Below are positions 1-8,054 of a stretch of DNA of 64,000 nt, piece by piece. The stretch covers positions 1 to 64,000 of the forward strand of contig JAUXRI010000044.1 of assembly GCA_030681895.1 (NCBI GenBank). The letters are read 5' to 3'. The notes beneath the pieces were generated by a model. It saw only the letters and a program-made list of their open reading frames with translations. It did not search any database and was not told the origin of the DNA. A program made the position numbers and the translations under genes. This DNA comes from Myxococcales bacterium (lineage in GTDB: Bacteria; Myxococcota; Myxococcia; Myxococcales; Myxococcaceae). Position 1 is the first letter of the stretch; each line of letters opens with the position of its first letter.

Positions 1-130
1 ATTTCAGGAACCGGTGGTACTCGGTCGAGGCCGGGCAGTGGTTGACGCATGACCCGCTGGGGGAAGTCGACTCGGTGAATTTGTATGCGTTCAACCGGTT
101 TGACAGCGTCAACTTCGTCGACCCGTTTGG
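1..130 (+). repeat. Rhs core-tip repeat, copy 1
   Basis: Bases 1-130 match 1675-1804 with a single difference that I can see (T at 101, C at 1775). Identity stops right after the codons for DPFG, where the two toxin tails diverge. The repeat probably extends left of the window. It marks the recombination tract that swaps Rhs C-termini. Confidence 0.9.
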
Positions 131-932
131 ACTGAAGACAAACTCGGCTGCGGCTGGCGAGACGATTGTCATCTGTCACGAAGCTGACGGCTACACGTGC
201 GGACCGAAAGGTAGGGCAGCTCGGGAGAAGGACCTGTTGAAGGTCTCTCAGGACGCGGAGCGGCATAGCCAAGAGCCAGCACGAGCCGTGGCAACTGCGC
301 TGCTCGGCGTTGCTTCTGCTACGTCTGGCGGTATCGGCTCGGGAGCAGTATCTCGGGTTCCCAAGAACGGCGTCGCTATCGCAGTTGCGGCGGGCGTTGG
401 TCTCGGAGTGATTGCCTGCCAAGCCGGAGTTGATGCGCAGTGCCAATCGAACCTCAAGGGCATCGAAGAGGAGGCCGGCCGGCTAGCTGAGGAGTTGAGG
501 AAAGAGACGATTCGAGAGATCGCAGCAGTGGTCGGAATAGTCATCGCGGCAGTTGCTGAAGGCGAGGACGGGGAGACGGAGCAGCCGAGCCCAGCGCCAG
601 CAAGTCCGGACGAGTCGAAGTCGGAATCCAAAGGCCCACCGCTGACCGAGTATTGGGATCTCGATGAGGCAGGGAATCGCGCATTCGGAGAGGGCACCGA
701 AGTGCTTGGGGAGACTGACGAGAAGCTCCAGCCTAAGAATGCGGACGTCACCAATCAGGAGATCCGGGACAAAATCGAGGCGCTCGGGTACAATCCCGAC
801 GAGTTCAAATCTCGCTACTATGACGTAATAAAGCCCGACAAGACCTACGATAGAATGAACGTATTCGAAGCGGGGAATCGTGACGGCAAAGTTTACGTGG
901 CTCCCCATTCCTCGAATGGAATTTGGAAGTAG
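1..932 (+). CDS. Rhs-family toxin, C-terminal part (5' end outside window)
   Basis: The frame is open from the window edge, so this is the end of a larger Rhs protein; TTG at 42 is not a real start. The first ~42 codons are the end of an Rhs core, closing with the hallmark NLYAFNRFDSVNFVDPFGL, after which the variable C-terminal toxin begins. That tail (~265 residues) has two hydrophobic stretches (around bases 370-430 and 510-560), an acidic Pro/Ser linker and a compact final ~90 residues starting near PPLTEYWDLD. I do not recognise the last domain. By analogy with Rhs systems it is released after the core and acts on a neighbouring cell. The small gene that follows after 8 bases is the expected immunity partner. 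Confidence 0.8.
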   Translation, partial: FRNRWYSVEAGQWLTHDPLGEVDSVNLYAFNRFDSVNFVDPFGLKTNSAAAGETIVICHEADGYTCGPKGRAAREKDLLKVSQDAERHSQEPARAVATALLGVASATSGGIGSGAVSRVPKNGVAIAVAAGVGLGVIACQAGVDAQCQSNLKGIEEEAGRLAEELRKETIREIAAVVGIVIAAVAEGEDGETEQPSPAPASPDESKSESKGPPLTEYWDLDEAGNRAFGEGTEVLGETDEKLQPKNADVTNQEIRDKIEALGYNPDEFKSRYYDVIKPDKTYDRMNVFEAGNRDGKVYVAPHSSNGIWK

Positions 933-940
933 AGGGCGCG

Positions 941-1345
941 ATGCACGCAATTGAGATCGACCAGCGCCGCTTCCGCTCATTCGCAGAGGATTTCTTGCGA
1001 AGGCACTTCGAACGACTCAATGCCGATGAAAAGGAGGGCTTTAGGTCGGAAGTGGCAATCGGCAGCTCGTTTCCGATGGCGTTCGAAAAGTACTACTCTG
1101 ATTTGCAGGCGTTGGCTCCCGTGCGCTTGGAAGATGTTCAGAGTGGAGTTGTGAAGCAGAGGTCAGGCGCTGCGAGGGCCGCCGGGGGGGCGCTTTTCCC
1201 GTATCGTGTCGAAGTCGGGGCAGTTCTCGTTGGTCGTGACTGTAAAATTCCATTCGCTATTCCGGTCTGGATTGACGAGACAGGATCCAAGGCGATGGTC
1301 GCGGGCAGAGTGCCCGCAAGTCTTGGAGGCGACTCATCGCGGTGA
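941..1345 (+). CDS. Candidate immunity protein for the first Rhs toxin
   Basis: A 134-residue cytosolic protein starting MHAIEIDQRRFRSF. ATG at 941 is preferred over an in-frame TTG at 923 because AGAGGG sits just upstream and the TTG would overlap the toxin gene. It follows the toxin stop by 8 bases, the usual toxin-immunity arrangement. No signal peptide or recognised domain is visible; the middle is mixed alpha/beta. Its last codons (from about 1317) lie inside sequence that, in another frame, belongs to the next Rhs core segment, so its C-terminus was made by the recombination that placed the orphan cassette. Function is inferred from position only. Confidence 0.65.
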   Translation: MHAIEIDQRRFRSFAEDFLRRHFERLNADEKEGFRSEVAIGSSFPMAFEKYYSDLQALAPVRLEDVQSGVVKQRSGAARAAGGALFPYRVEVGAVLVGRDCKIPFAIPVWIDETGSKAMVAGRVPASLGGDSSR

Positions 1346-2711
1346 AGCGTGGGACGGGGCGGAAGTCGGCACGTGGAGCGCGACGTGGGGCCAGGGAGTG
1401 GACAACCTCATCAGCCTGAAGCCGGCTCCGGGCGTCGACGAGGTGATGGCAGTGAAGGACGGGCGGGGGAGCGTCGTCGGGTACTACCGAGGAGAAACGC
1501 CGACGCAGGGCCTGTGGGTGACGGCGGACTACACGCCCGAGGGACGAGCGACACAGCGAGACTGGGTGGCGGGGACGAGCTGCACGGAGAGCAAGACGAC
1601 GCAGTGCCCAAGACTGGGAGGGCTGCCGTTCGGCTTCCACGGTGCGTACAAGAGCCCGGCGCATGGGTTGTTGTATTTCAGGAACCGGTGGTACTCGGTC
1701 GAGGCCGGGCAGTGGTTGACGCATGACCCGCTGGGGGAAGTCGACTCGGTGAATTTGTATGCGTTCAACCGGTTCGACAGCGTCAACTTCGTCGACCCGT
1801 TTGGGCTCGAGAAGCAAGGCGCCGCTGGCGGGTGCAGGGAACCCGGCAAGTTCGAGACCGTCGTCTGCGGGAAGAGTGGAAAGAAGGAAGCTGAAGAAAA
1901 GGCTGCAGCGGAGAAGGCCGCGTTGGGGCAAGAACAGAATGCTCTCAAGCGCGATCAGCCGAAGCCGGCGTCACCGTTGGCCGAAAAGAAGGAGGAGCCG
2001 GCATCCGCGCCCAAGAAGGTCGCGAAGGCCACCTACGAGCTGTGGAAGGGCTACGGCGAGTTCCTCGGAGACATCCATTGGTCCTACTGGGTGTTCCCGA
2101 ATCCCCATGGGGTCGCGACTGCCAACGCGAAGGTCGACAAGAAGTTCTCCATGTTCCTGGTCCAGTCGGGGCTGACCCAAACCGACGTCTCGTCGATCGG
2201 ACTCTTGTTGGCGTCACTCGGTGCCCTGCCCGAAGCACAGGCCGCCGTCGAGCAGACAGTGGTTGGCCTTCTGGGCGACGCACTCGAAACTGCGAAGCCT
2301 CTGGACCCGCTTCCAAGTAACGTGCGTCCAGCGACGGAACAGCCCATGGGTGGAGGCGGTTTGGTTCTTCGTGACGGGGAGGGTGCTACTGCAGCGGAGA
2401 TGGCGGCCAGTACGGTCGGGCAGACGGCTGGAAACAGAAACGGGCAGGCAGCGGTGCGGCAGGCAACGCTTGATGCGGTTCCGCCAGGGGAGCCCTACAC
2501 GTGCTGGCGATGCGGTCAGACCTCAACCAATCCCGCTGATATGCAGCTCGGCCACCGCAACGTTCCTACGTCGAGGGGCGGCAACCTGGAGCCTGCGAAC
2601 GTCTGCCTCGAAGGTGCCGCGTGCAACCTCAGTTCAGGTAACAGAGGAGGACCCAGTCCAGGAATGTCGTGCGCGGAACGAGGCGGTTGTGGAGCGCCCT
2701 ACGGGCGGTAG
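1206..2711 (+). CDS. Orphan Rhs core tip with HNH-type nuclease C-terminus
   Basis: Open for 501 codons from GTG 1206. Rhs-like sequence begins near residue 38 (VLEATHRGEAWDGAEVGTW) and runs to DPFGL near residue 200, so most of an Rhs protein is missing: a displaced, orphan tip. The tail has a Lys/Glu/Ala-rich linker (220-280), a middle domain, then an HNH/endonuclease-VII-like end: C433 and C436 (CWRC), H450 (LGHRN), SRGGN, N465 (EPANVC) and N474 (ACNLSSGN). This is the zinc-knuckle plus His-Asn-Asn layout of HNH DNases, so DNA cleavage is likely. It may be silent until recombined onto the full-length Rhs gene; the first ~37 residues overlap the preceding immunity gene in another frame and are probably not a true N-terminus. 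Confidence 0.75.
   Translation: MSKSGQFSLVVTVKFHSLFRSGLTRQDPRRWSRAECPQVLEATHRGEAWDGAEVGTWSATWGQGVDNLISLKPAPGVDEVMAVKDGRGSVVGYYRGETPTQGLWVTADYTPEGRATQRDWVAGTSCTESKTTQCPRLGGLPFGFHGAYKSPAHGLLYFRNRWYSVEAGQWLTHDPLGEVDSVNLYAFNRFDSVNFVDPFGLEKQGAAGGCREPGKFETVVCGKSGKKEAEEKAAAEKAALGQEQNALKRDQPKPASPLAEKKEEPASAPKKVAKATYELWKGYGEFLGDIHWSYWVFPNPHGVATANAKVDKKFSMFLVQSGLTQTDVSSIGLLLASLGALPEAQAAVEQTVVGLLGDALETAKPLDPLPSNVRPATEQPMGGGGLVLRDGEGATAAEMAASTVGQTAGNRNGQAAVRQATLDAVPPGEPYTCWRCGQTSTNPADMQLGHRNVPTSRGGNLEPANVCLEGAACNLSSGNRGGPSPGMSCAERGGCGAPYGR
1675..1804 (+). repeat. Rhs core-tip repeat, copy 2
   Basis: Second copy of the tract at 1-130, offset by 1674 bases, in the same frame of the Rhs reading frame. Near-identity over protein-coding sequence, including synonymous positions, suggests recent duplication or ongoing gene conversion. 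Confidence 0.9.
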
Positions 2712-2727
2712 TTAGTTAGGAGCGAGC

Positions 2728-3186
2728 ATGAAAGAAGTGACGCAGCTCTTCGCTGGAGCACGAACCGACGGCTCCCCTGTTTACGAGGAGGTAGTCGTTG
2801 AGAGCATGGGACAAGGGCGATTCAGGCTCATGCAGTCGCCCGGGCTGGTGCTGGGCGTGGCCGCCGGCGACGTGATCGACGTGTCCGAGGATCGCCGAGC
2901 AACTGTTGTTGAACGGGGCGGCAACCTTTGTATCCAGATTTACACCAAGGGCGAAGGGGCGAAGATCGAACCCGTGGTACGCGAACGGCTGGTGCGCTTG
3001 AACGGGCGCCTCGATGGCCGATCAGAGCAGCAGCTCGTCTTCACGGTCCCGGCGTCAGCGGGCTTGGCGACAGTCGAGACGGCAATGGCCGAGCTGGTGA
3101 GGCAGTTTCCGAAAGCTGAGTGGTACTACGGGAACGTCTACGATCCCGTCGATGGAGTTACCCCGTTGAACTGGTGGCTCCAGTAA
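2728..3186 (+). CDS. Candidate immunity protein, DUF4265-like
   Basis: A 152-residue cytosolic protein 16 bases after the orphan Rhs nuclease, with AGGAGCG before the ATG. The central segment (FRLMQSPGLVLGVAAGDVIDV) resembles the DUF4265 family, small proteins often found beside polymorphic toxins; the match is by eye. The C-terminal half has a VETAMAEL helix and ends with Trp/Tyr-rich residues. Most likely it neutralises the HNH nuclease in the producing cell. Position supports the pairing better than the sequence does. Confidence 0.65.
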   Translation: MKEVTQLFAGARTDGSPVYEEVVVESMGQGRFRLMQSPGLVLGVAAGDVIDVSEDRRATVVERGGNLCIQIYTKGEGAKIEPVVRERLVRLNGRLDGRSEQQLVFTVPASAGLATVETAMAELVRQFPKAEWYYGNVYDPVDGVTPLNWWLQ

Positions 3187-3269
3187 CGAAGAATCCTGGT
3201 GCCACCGAAGCGACAGCGGCAATCCCTGCTGCCCCAGCACGTCCCAGCTCTCCGTGGTGGCGATCGTAG

Positions 3270-3689
3270 AGCCAAGGAAGGTCCGCCGGCCGATGGAGTC
3301 TTCGTTCTGCGGCGGTAGTCCTCGGCGAGCGCCAGCACTTCGAAACAAGGTTCTTGCTCTTGCCGGTGGGCGATTGGGTGATGATTGGTTCGAATGGCTT
3401 GATCGCTGAACACACCATCCCGAAGGTCTATTCGAGACCAGGACTCGGAATGGGTTTGGTCGTGGTAAGCAAACCTAAAATGAGGATGTTCTATGCAATG
3501 GTTGGGAGCGCGACGCGGAGTATCACGTAGGCACTCCAAGCGGGGGTCTCGGGACTTGGGCCAGAAGGAGGGCTCACGGAGGCGGGGCTTCGCGAACTCG
3601 TCTCAAGGCTTGGCGTTCAGTTCGAGCAGGACCCAGAAGAACTTCGAAATGGCTATCTGCGCACGCGAGAGCGGCGGCCCAAGAGTTGA
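3270..3689 (+). pseudogene. Decayed ORF with an in-frame stop after the Rhs array
   Basis: One frame reads like protein on both sides of a TAG at 3528-3530. Before it comes ETRFLLLPVGDWVMIGSNG and onward; after it ALQAGVSGLGPEGGLTEAG and onward, ending at TGA 3687-3689. The same frame is closed upstream by TAG at 3267, before which another short Ala/Pro-rich stretch (NPGATEATAAIPAAPARPS) looks like a toxin linker. No intact start is visible. The simplest reading is the remains of an older toxin or immunity cassette; the family is not recognised. The 3187-3742 stretch holds nothing else I can support. Confidence 0.4.
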
Positions 3690-3742
3690 GCCTGAATCGA
3701 GGGCCAGATAGCGCCGAGAATGGTGTTGATGGGGGACTGTTC

Positions 3743-5248
3743 GTGAAGACTCGTTCGCTGTTCTTGATGCTTGTTGTCGTCGGCTGCGGCACCACTGGCT
3801 CTGGCCTTACGGATGGCCTCGTCTCGATCACCCGAGACGCTGGTGTGCCGGCTCCGGATTTGGGGGCGACCATCGACGCAGGCGTCGACGGCCCGCTGCG
3901 CGACATCGAGATCGTCGCGTTCCTCCACAGCCAGGCGAAACAGGACGGCGGCCGGGCCTACCCGTTCCTCGTGCCTCGACTCGCTGACGTCCGCGCCCAA
4001 TGGCAATGGCGAGACGGCGGGTGGGGCACCTCTCAGGGCCGCTTGCTCGAGGACGGCGGGTACCTCATTCCCAGCGTTCCGGCGGGCGAGGCGATCGTCA
4101 TCTTCCCGAACACCCAGGGCCTCGTGTCGTCTGCGAGCTTCTTCGACTTCTCGTGGACCGTGCAGGGCCGCCCGACCGCCGAGTTTCCGAATCCGAACGT
4201 TCCTACGACCGTTCGTCTCGCTGCCGATGGTTTGCCGCCCTGGGCTCCGGGCGACGCGCTGGTGTTCTCTTCGCTGGAGACGCCGTTCAGGTTGCTCCAG
4301 CTCTCGACGATTCCGGCCGGGTCGACTGGCATCTCAGGCTCGCTCCGATGGGATCAAGAACGCGTTCCCCTGTTCCGAGGCTCCGAGGGTGACAGCTTCT
4401 CGGTTTCGACCATGCGACCGCGGCTGCTGGGTCAGGTCAGCTATCAGTCGATGACGGCAGGTCGCACGATCAGCCCTCCCGACCTCACGGTTGGAGCCAA
4501 CATCAACATCAACGTCGTCCTCGTCGAACCCACCCCGGCCGGCGCTGAGGTGCACATCGATTTCCCCGGCTTCGAGCAGGCACTTCGCGAGGCTCGCCCT
4601 GGGCAGGCATTGCTGGCGTCGTCCTTCGCAGTCACTCACCGCCGAGGGCTTCGAGAGGTCGGTGTGGTGCGCTACGGCTACCGAGGCAATGAAGCGGGCT
4701 TGCCGATGGCCCTGGGTGAGAACATTCCAATCGGTCTGCCCGACACGCGCGGCCGGGTGCAGTGGGCGGACCTCATGCCACGTGACGAGCTCGTTGCTTC
4801 GATCTCGACCCGGTTCGACGTGAGAGTCAGCGCCGGGAGCGTCATCGACAGCATTCCGGTCTTCGTGACTCGCACCCTTCCGGTGAGCGACACGATCGAC
4901 CTCGTGCCCACGCTCAGTGTCCCTCGTGCCCTGGCCGTCAACGGTGCACCGTCGACCAGCTTTCGCGCCGGCGTCGGCCTCACGCCCACGCTCTCGTGGG
5001 ACGCGCCAGCGCGGGGCTCACCCAGTCGCTACCTGATCGTCATTCTCGACCTCGTCGATCAGAACTTCAGCCAGGCGTTCTACACGACGAGGCGCACGTT
5101 CACGGTTCCGCCCTTCACGCTCACGGCGGGACGAACCTACGTGGCGGTCATCTCGGCGCAGGCGGGAATGTTCGACCCGCTGAACCCGCTCTTCCAACCT
5201 GCCAGCTTCGAATCGATCGGCACTGTCACCGAGGCGTTCAGCCCCTGA
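3743..5248 (+). CDS. Secreted lipoprotein of unknown function
   Basis: Starting at GTG 3743 (GGGGGAC lies 5 bases upstream) gives 501 residues with a lipoprotein signal peptide: KTRSLFLMLVVVGC, Cys about residue 15. The remainder is beta-rich, with repeated V/T-x-V strands, and looks like several carboxypeptidase-regulatory or Ig-like beta-sandwich modules; the last ~90 residues resemble an Ig-like strand pattern ending in YVAVISAQAG. An in-frame upstream start at 3686 would bury the signal peptide and is rejected. The gene ends exactly where the opposing lipoprotein gene ends, so the two stops abut. Likely an envelope lipoprotein; no specific role can be assigned. Confidence 0.7.
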   Translation: MKTRSLFLMLVVVGCGTTGSGLTDGLVSITRDAGVPAPDLGATIDAGVDGPLRDIEIVAFLHSQAKQDGGRAYPFLVPRLADVRAQWQWRDGGWGTSQGRLLEDGGYLIPSVPAGEAIVIFPNTQGLVSSASFFDFSWTVQGRPTAEFPNPNVPTTVRLAADGLPPWAPGDALVFSSLETPFRLLQLSTIPAGSTGISGSLRWDQERVPLFRGSEGDSFSVSTMRPRLLGQVSYQSMTAGRTISPPDLTVGANININVVLVEPTPAGAEVHIDFPGFEQALREARPGQALLASSFAVTHRRGLREVGVVRYGYRGNEAGLPMALGENIPIGLPDTRGRVQWADLMPRDELVASISTRFDVRVSAGSVIDSIPVFVTRTLPVSDTIDLVPTLSVPRALAVNGAPSTSFRAGVGLTPTLSWDAPARGSPSRYLIVILDLVDQNFSQAFYTTRRTFTVPPFTLTAGRTYVAVISAQAGMFDPLNPLFQPASFESIGTVTEAFSP

Positions 5249-8044
5249 CTACGGCTGGCACTCGAACACCGTCTTCCGCAGCAGCCCATCGGTCCACAGC
5301 ACGCCGACGCTCGTGTCGGTCAACGGCACGAGCGCGAAGTCACTGCGGGCGTTCTGTGACTGCATCAAATCGGTATCGATCAACTGCAACGGAGGAGTCG
5401 GGCTCGCCGCTCCCACAGCGACGCGAATGAACCAGCCCTGCTGATTCGCCGTCACGTACCCGCTGCTCCCCATGATCGCGTTGCCGGTGCTGGTCCCCGC
5501 GCCCCACCCGAAGTCGGTCGTCACGTTCGACGTCGACGACGACGCCAGGCCACGCGTGCCGAGCAGCACGCCATCTTCATCAATCGACACGAAGCGGCTT
5601 GCGACGGCGACCGAGCCCGAACCCGTCACGTGCATCACGTACTTCTGGCCATCGAATACCGCGCTATCGAGCCACAGCGTGGTGGCGCTCCCCTGCCCGG
5701 GCAGGGTGAGCTGGAACGGCCCCGCGCGCACCGACGACAGGTCGCTGTGGTAAATCACCCATCGCACCGACTGCACCGTCAGCGGTTGTTGAACCGCGTT
5801 GGTCCACGCGAAGAGCACACCACGAGAGCCCACCACCACCTGCGGGCCTGACTGTCCGGGATCCGCGAGGGAAGTCTCTGGTGCCCGCGCGTCTTGCGTC
5901 GCGCTGACTCCAGCGTACACATCACGCCGCAACCCCAACACACCACCATCGCTCACCGTGTTGAAGCGAAGCCCGATCGCGTTGCCGACCGACACCGTGT
6001 CCCACCAGGTGGCGATGTGCTGGTCGAGCGCCGGGCTGTACGCCGAAGCGACGCGTCCGATGGGCGTGAAGCCACCGGTACCAACCCCAACGCCCAGCAC
6101 GATGCCGTTGAAGTCACGACACTGGCCCGCCGCCTCCGCGCCCGTCTGGAGCACGGTCGACGATCGCACCGTCAGGTCTGGCGCGAAGGTCGTGAGGCGC
6201 GCTTCGAACCGGCGCACCTCGGCGCCGTTGCAGCAGATCGACTGCGCGTTCGAGAAGCGCGCGACGAGGCTCGCGAGCGCGAGGCCACCATCCGAGACGG
6301 TCAACGAGGGCAGAACCGCCTGGTTCCCATACCGGGTGACGCCGCTGGAGCACGTGGCCCACGGAGAGTTCGACGAGTGCAGCGCGACCGGGCCCGTGAT
6401 GACGCTCATCGACGTGCCATCGAGGCGGTACGCGTCGTGCGTGCCTCGCACGTGATGCGACGGCGCGACCACGACGACCTCGCCACCGACCTTCACGGCC
6501 ACGGGAGCCCCGCCGCTCGGCGGATAGTCGGGCGAGCTGCTCACCACACCCCGCGCGCCCGCCCGCTCACGCCACAACATCTCGTCGACGGACCCGTTGC
6601 AGTTGTTGTCTTTCCAGTCACAGCGCTCCGGTGCTCCGCCAAACACCGTGTTGTCATTGTCATCACAGTCATCAGCCGCGGCGCCCGCATCACGAGGGCA
6701 CTGCGTCGGGTAGTGCCCATCGCCGTCCACGTCGGTCGCGATCGTCTGGTACGTGCACTGCCGGTTCGCCGCCATGCAGATGTCATTCGTGCACGGGTTG
6801 TTGTCGAAGCACGGGTTGGTGCCCAACACGCAGCGGCCCTGGCGACACGCCTCGGCGCCATTGCAGAAGTCGTTGTCGAGGCAGTCGATGTCGGCGAGGC
6901 AGCCGCCGTCGATGCCCGAGGTGCCCGCGTCACGTGTTCCCGCGTCGGCCAGCACCACGTTGCAGAAGGACCCGTTCTGGCAGCGGTTGCTGGAGCAGCA
7001 GGTGCCGCCAGCGTTCCCAACACAGTCGCTGTTCCCAAGGCACTCGAAGCTGCACCGGCCACGGGAGTCACAGACGAGGCCATTGGTGCACTGCGACGAG
7101 ACGAGGCACGTCGCGCCCCAACCAGGAGGAACGCCCCCGTCACTCGGCCCCGCGTCACCCAGGGACGGGAAGCAGCCACCGCCGTAGCAGGAGTCGCCAG
7201 GCGTGCAGTCGCGGCCGAGCAGGCACTCGGGCTCACACAGGCCGGTCCGGCTGCAGCGCTGTCGCTCAGGACACTGGCTCGAATACACGCAGCCGCCCGC
7301 GCCGCCGCCGTCGGCCAGCACGACCGGCTCACACGCGCCTGCGGCCGAACACACCTGATTCGCCGGGCAATCGCGCGTCGTCAGGCACTCGGCGAGGCAC
7401 GCTCCACGGCTGGAGCACCGCGTGCCTGCGTCGCACTGGCTGTTGTACTCGCAGCCGCCAATCGTCGGTCCTGCATCCACGCTCCCAGCGTCGGGCGTTG
7501 CGCCCGTCACGCACCGGCCAGCGACACACGCCTGGGACGCCGCACAGTCGACCGACGCCAGACACTCCGCGACGCACTGGCCCGACCGATTGCACTTCTG
7601 ACCCACCGCGCACTGACTCGAGTACTGACAGCCATCGTCGATGACGGGAGGCGGAAACCCACCATCGGTCTGCACCTGGTCGTTCCACACGCACTGTCCA
7701 TCGACGCACTGCTGCGCCTGAGCGCAGTCGCTCGCCCCAGCACATCGGTGACGGCACTTGCGATCGGCGCCGCAGATCTGCCCCTCGGGACACGGGCCGT
7801 TCGCGCAGGTCAGCTGCGTGCACACCAGCTGCGGTGGATCTCCCGAGAGCTGACAGTCACTGTCAGCCGGGCAGTCGCGGCGCTCGGTGCACGGCTGGTG
7901 GCAGCGACGAAAGACACAGACCAGCGGTGTCTCGCAGTCGCTGTTGAGCAGGCACCCTTCGGCCAGCTTCGACGGGGCCGTCGTATCCCGGGTGACGCAA
8001 GAGGAAGCAGCCAGGCACAGCAAGGCCAGCGCGCGGGGGTTCAT
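5249..8044 (-). CDS. Cys-rich lipoprotein with MopE-like metal-binding motif
   Basis: Starts at ATG 8044, giving 931 residues with signal MNPRALALLCLAASSC (lipobox Cys16). Residues ~30-430 hold tandem Cys-rich modules of the form C-x5-C-x5-C-x6-C (for example SSQCAVGQKCNRSGQCVAEC), separated by DAG-rich linkers. Residues ~437-490 form a MopE-type motif: DVDGDGHY, DDCDDNDNTVFGGAPERC, DNNCNGSVDE, a Ca/Cu-binding pattern frequent in myxobacterial surface proteins. The last ~430 residues are beta-rich and resemble a beta-propeller. Expected location is the outer membrane or cell surface. Starts upstream of 8044 would run into the neighbouring gene and lack a signal peptide. Confidence 0.8.
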   Translation of the reverse strand: MNPRALALLCLAASSCVTRDTTAPSKLAEGCLLNSDCETPLVCVFRRCHQPCTERRDCPADSDCQLSGDPPQLVCTQLTCANGPCPEGQICGADRKCRHRCAGASDCAQAQQCVDGQCVWNDQVQTDGGFPPPVIDDGCQYSSQCAVGQKCNRSGQCVAECLASVDCAASQACVAGRCVTGATPDAGSVDAGPTIGGCEYNSQCDAGTRCSSRGACLAECLTTRDCPANQVCSAAGACEPVVLADGGGAGGCVYSSQCPERQRCSRTGLCEPECLLGRDCTPGDSCYGGGCFPSLGDAGPSDGGVPPGWGATCLVSSQCTNGLVCDSRGRCSFECLGNSDCVGNAGGTCCSSNRCQNGSFCNVVLADAGTRDAGTSGIDGGCLADIDCLDNDFCNGAEACRQGRCVLGTNPCFDNNPCTNDICMAANRQCTYQTIATDVDGDGHYPTQCPRDAGAAADDCDDNDNTVFGGAPERCDWKDNNCNGSVDEMLWRERAGARGVVSSSPDYPPSGGAPVAVKVGGEVVVVAPSHHVRGTHDAYRLDGTSMSVITGPVALHSSNSPWATCSSGVTRYGNQAVLPSLTVSDGGLALASLVARFSNAQSICCNGAEVRRFEARLTTFAPDLTVRSSTVLQTGAEAAGQCRDFNGIVLGVGVGTGGFTPIGRVASAYSPALDQHIATWWDTVSVGNAIGLRFNTVSDGGVLGLRRDVYAGVSATQDARAPETSLADPGQSGPQVVVGSRGVLFAWTNAVQQPLTVQSVRWVIYHSDLSSVRAGPFQLTLPGQGSATTLWLDSAVFDGQKYVMHVTGSGSVAVASRFVSIDEDGVLLGTRGLASSSTSNVTTDFGWGAGTSTGNAIMGSSGYVTANQQGWFIRVAVGAASPTPPLQLIDTDLMQSQNARSDFALVPLTDTSVGVLWTDGLLRKTVFECQP

Positions 8045-8054
8045 TCGGCACTGT

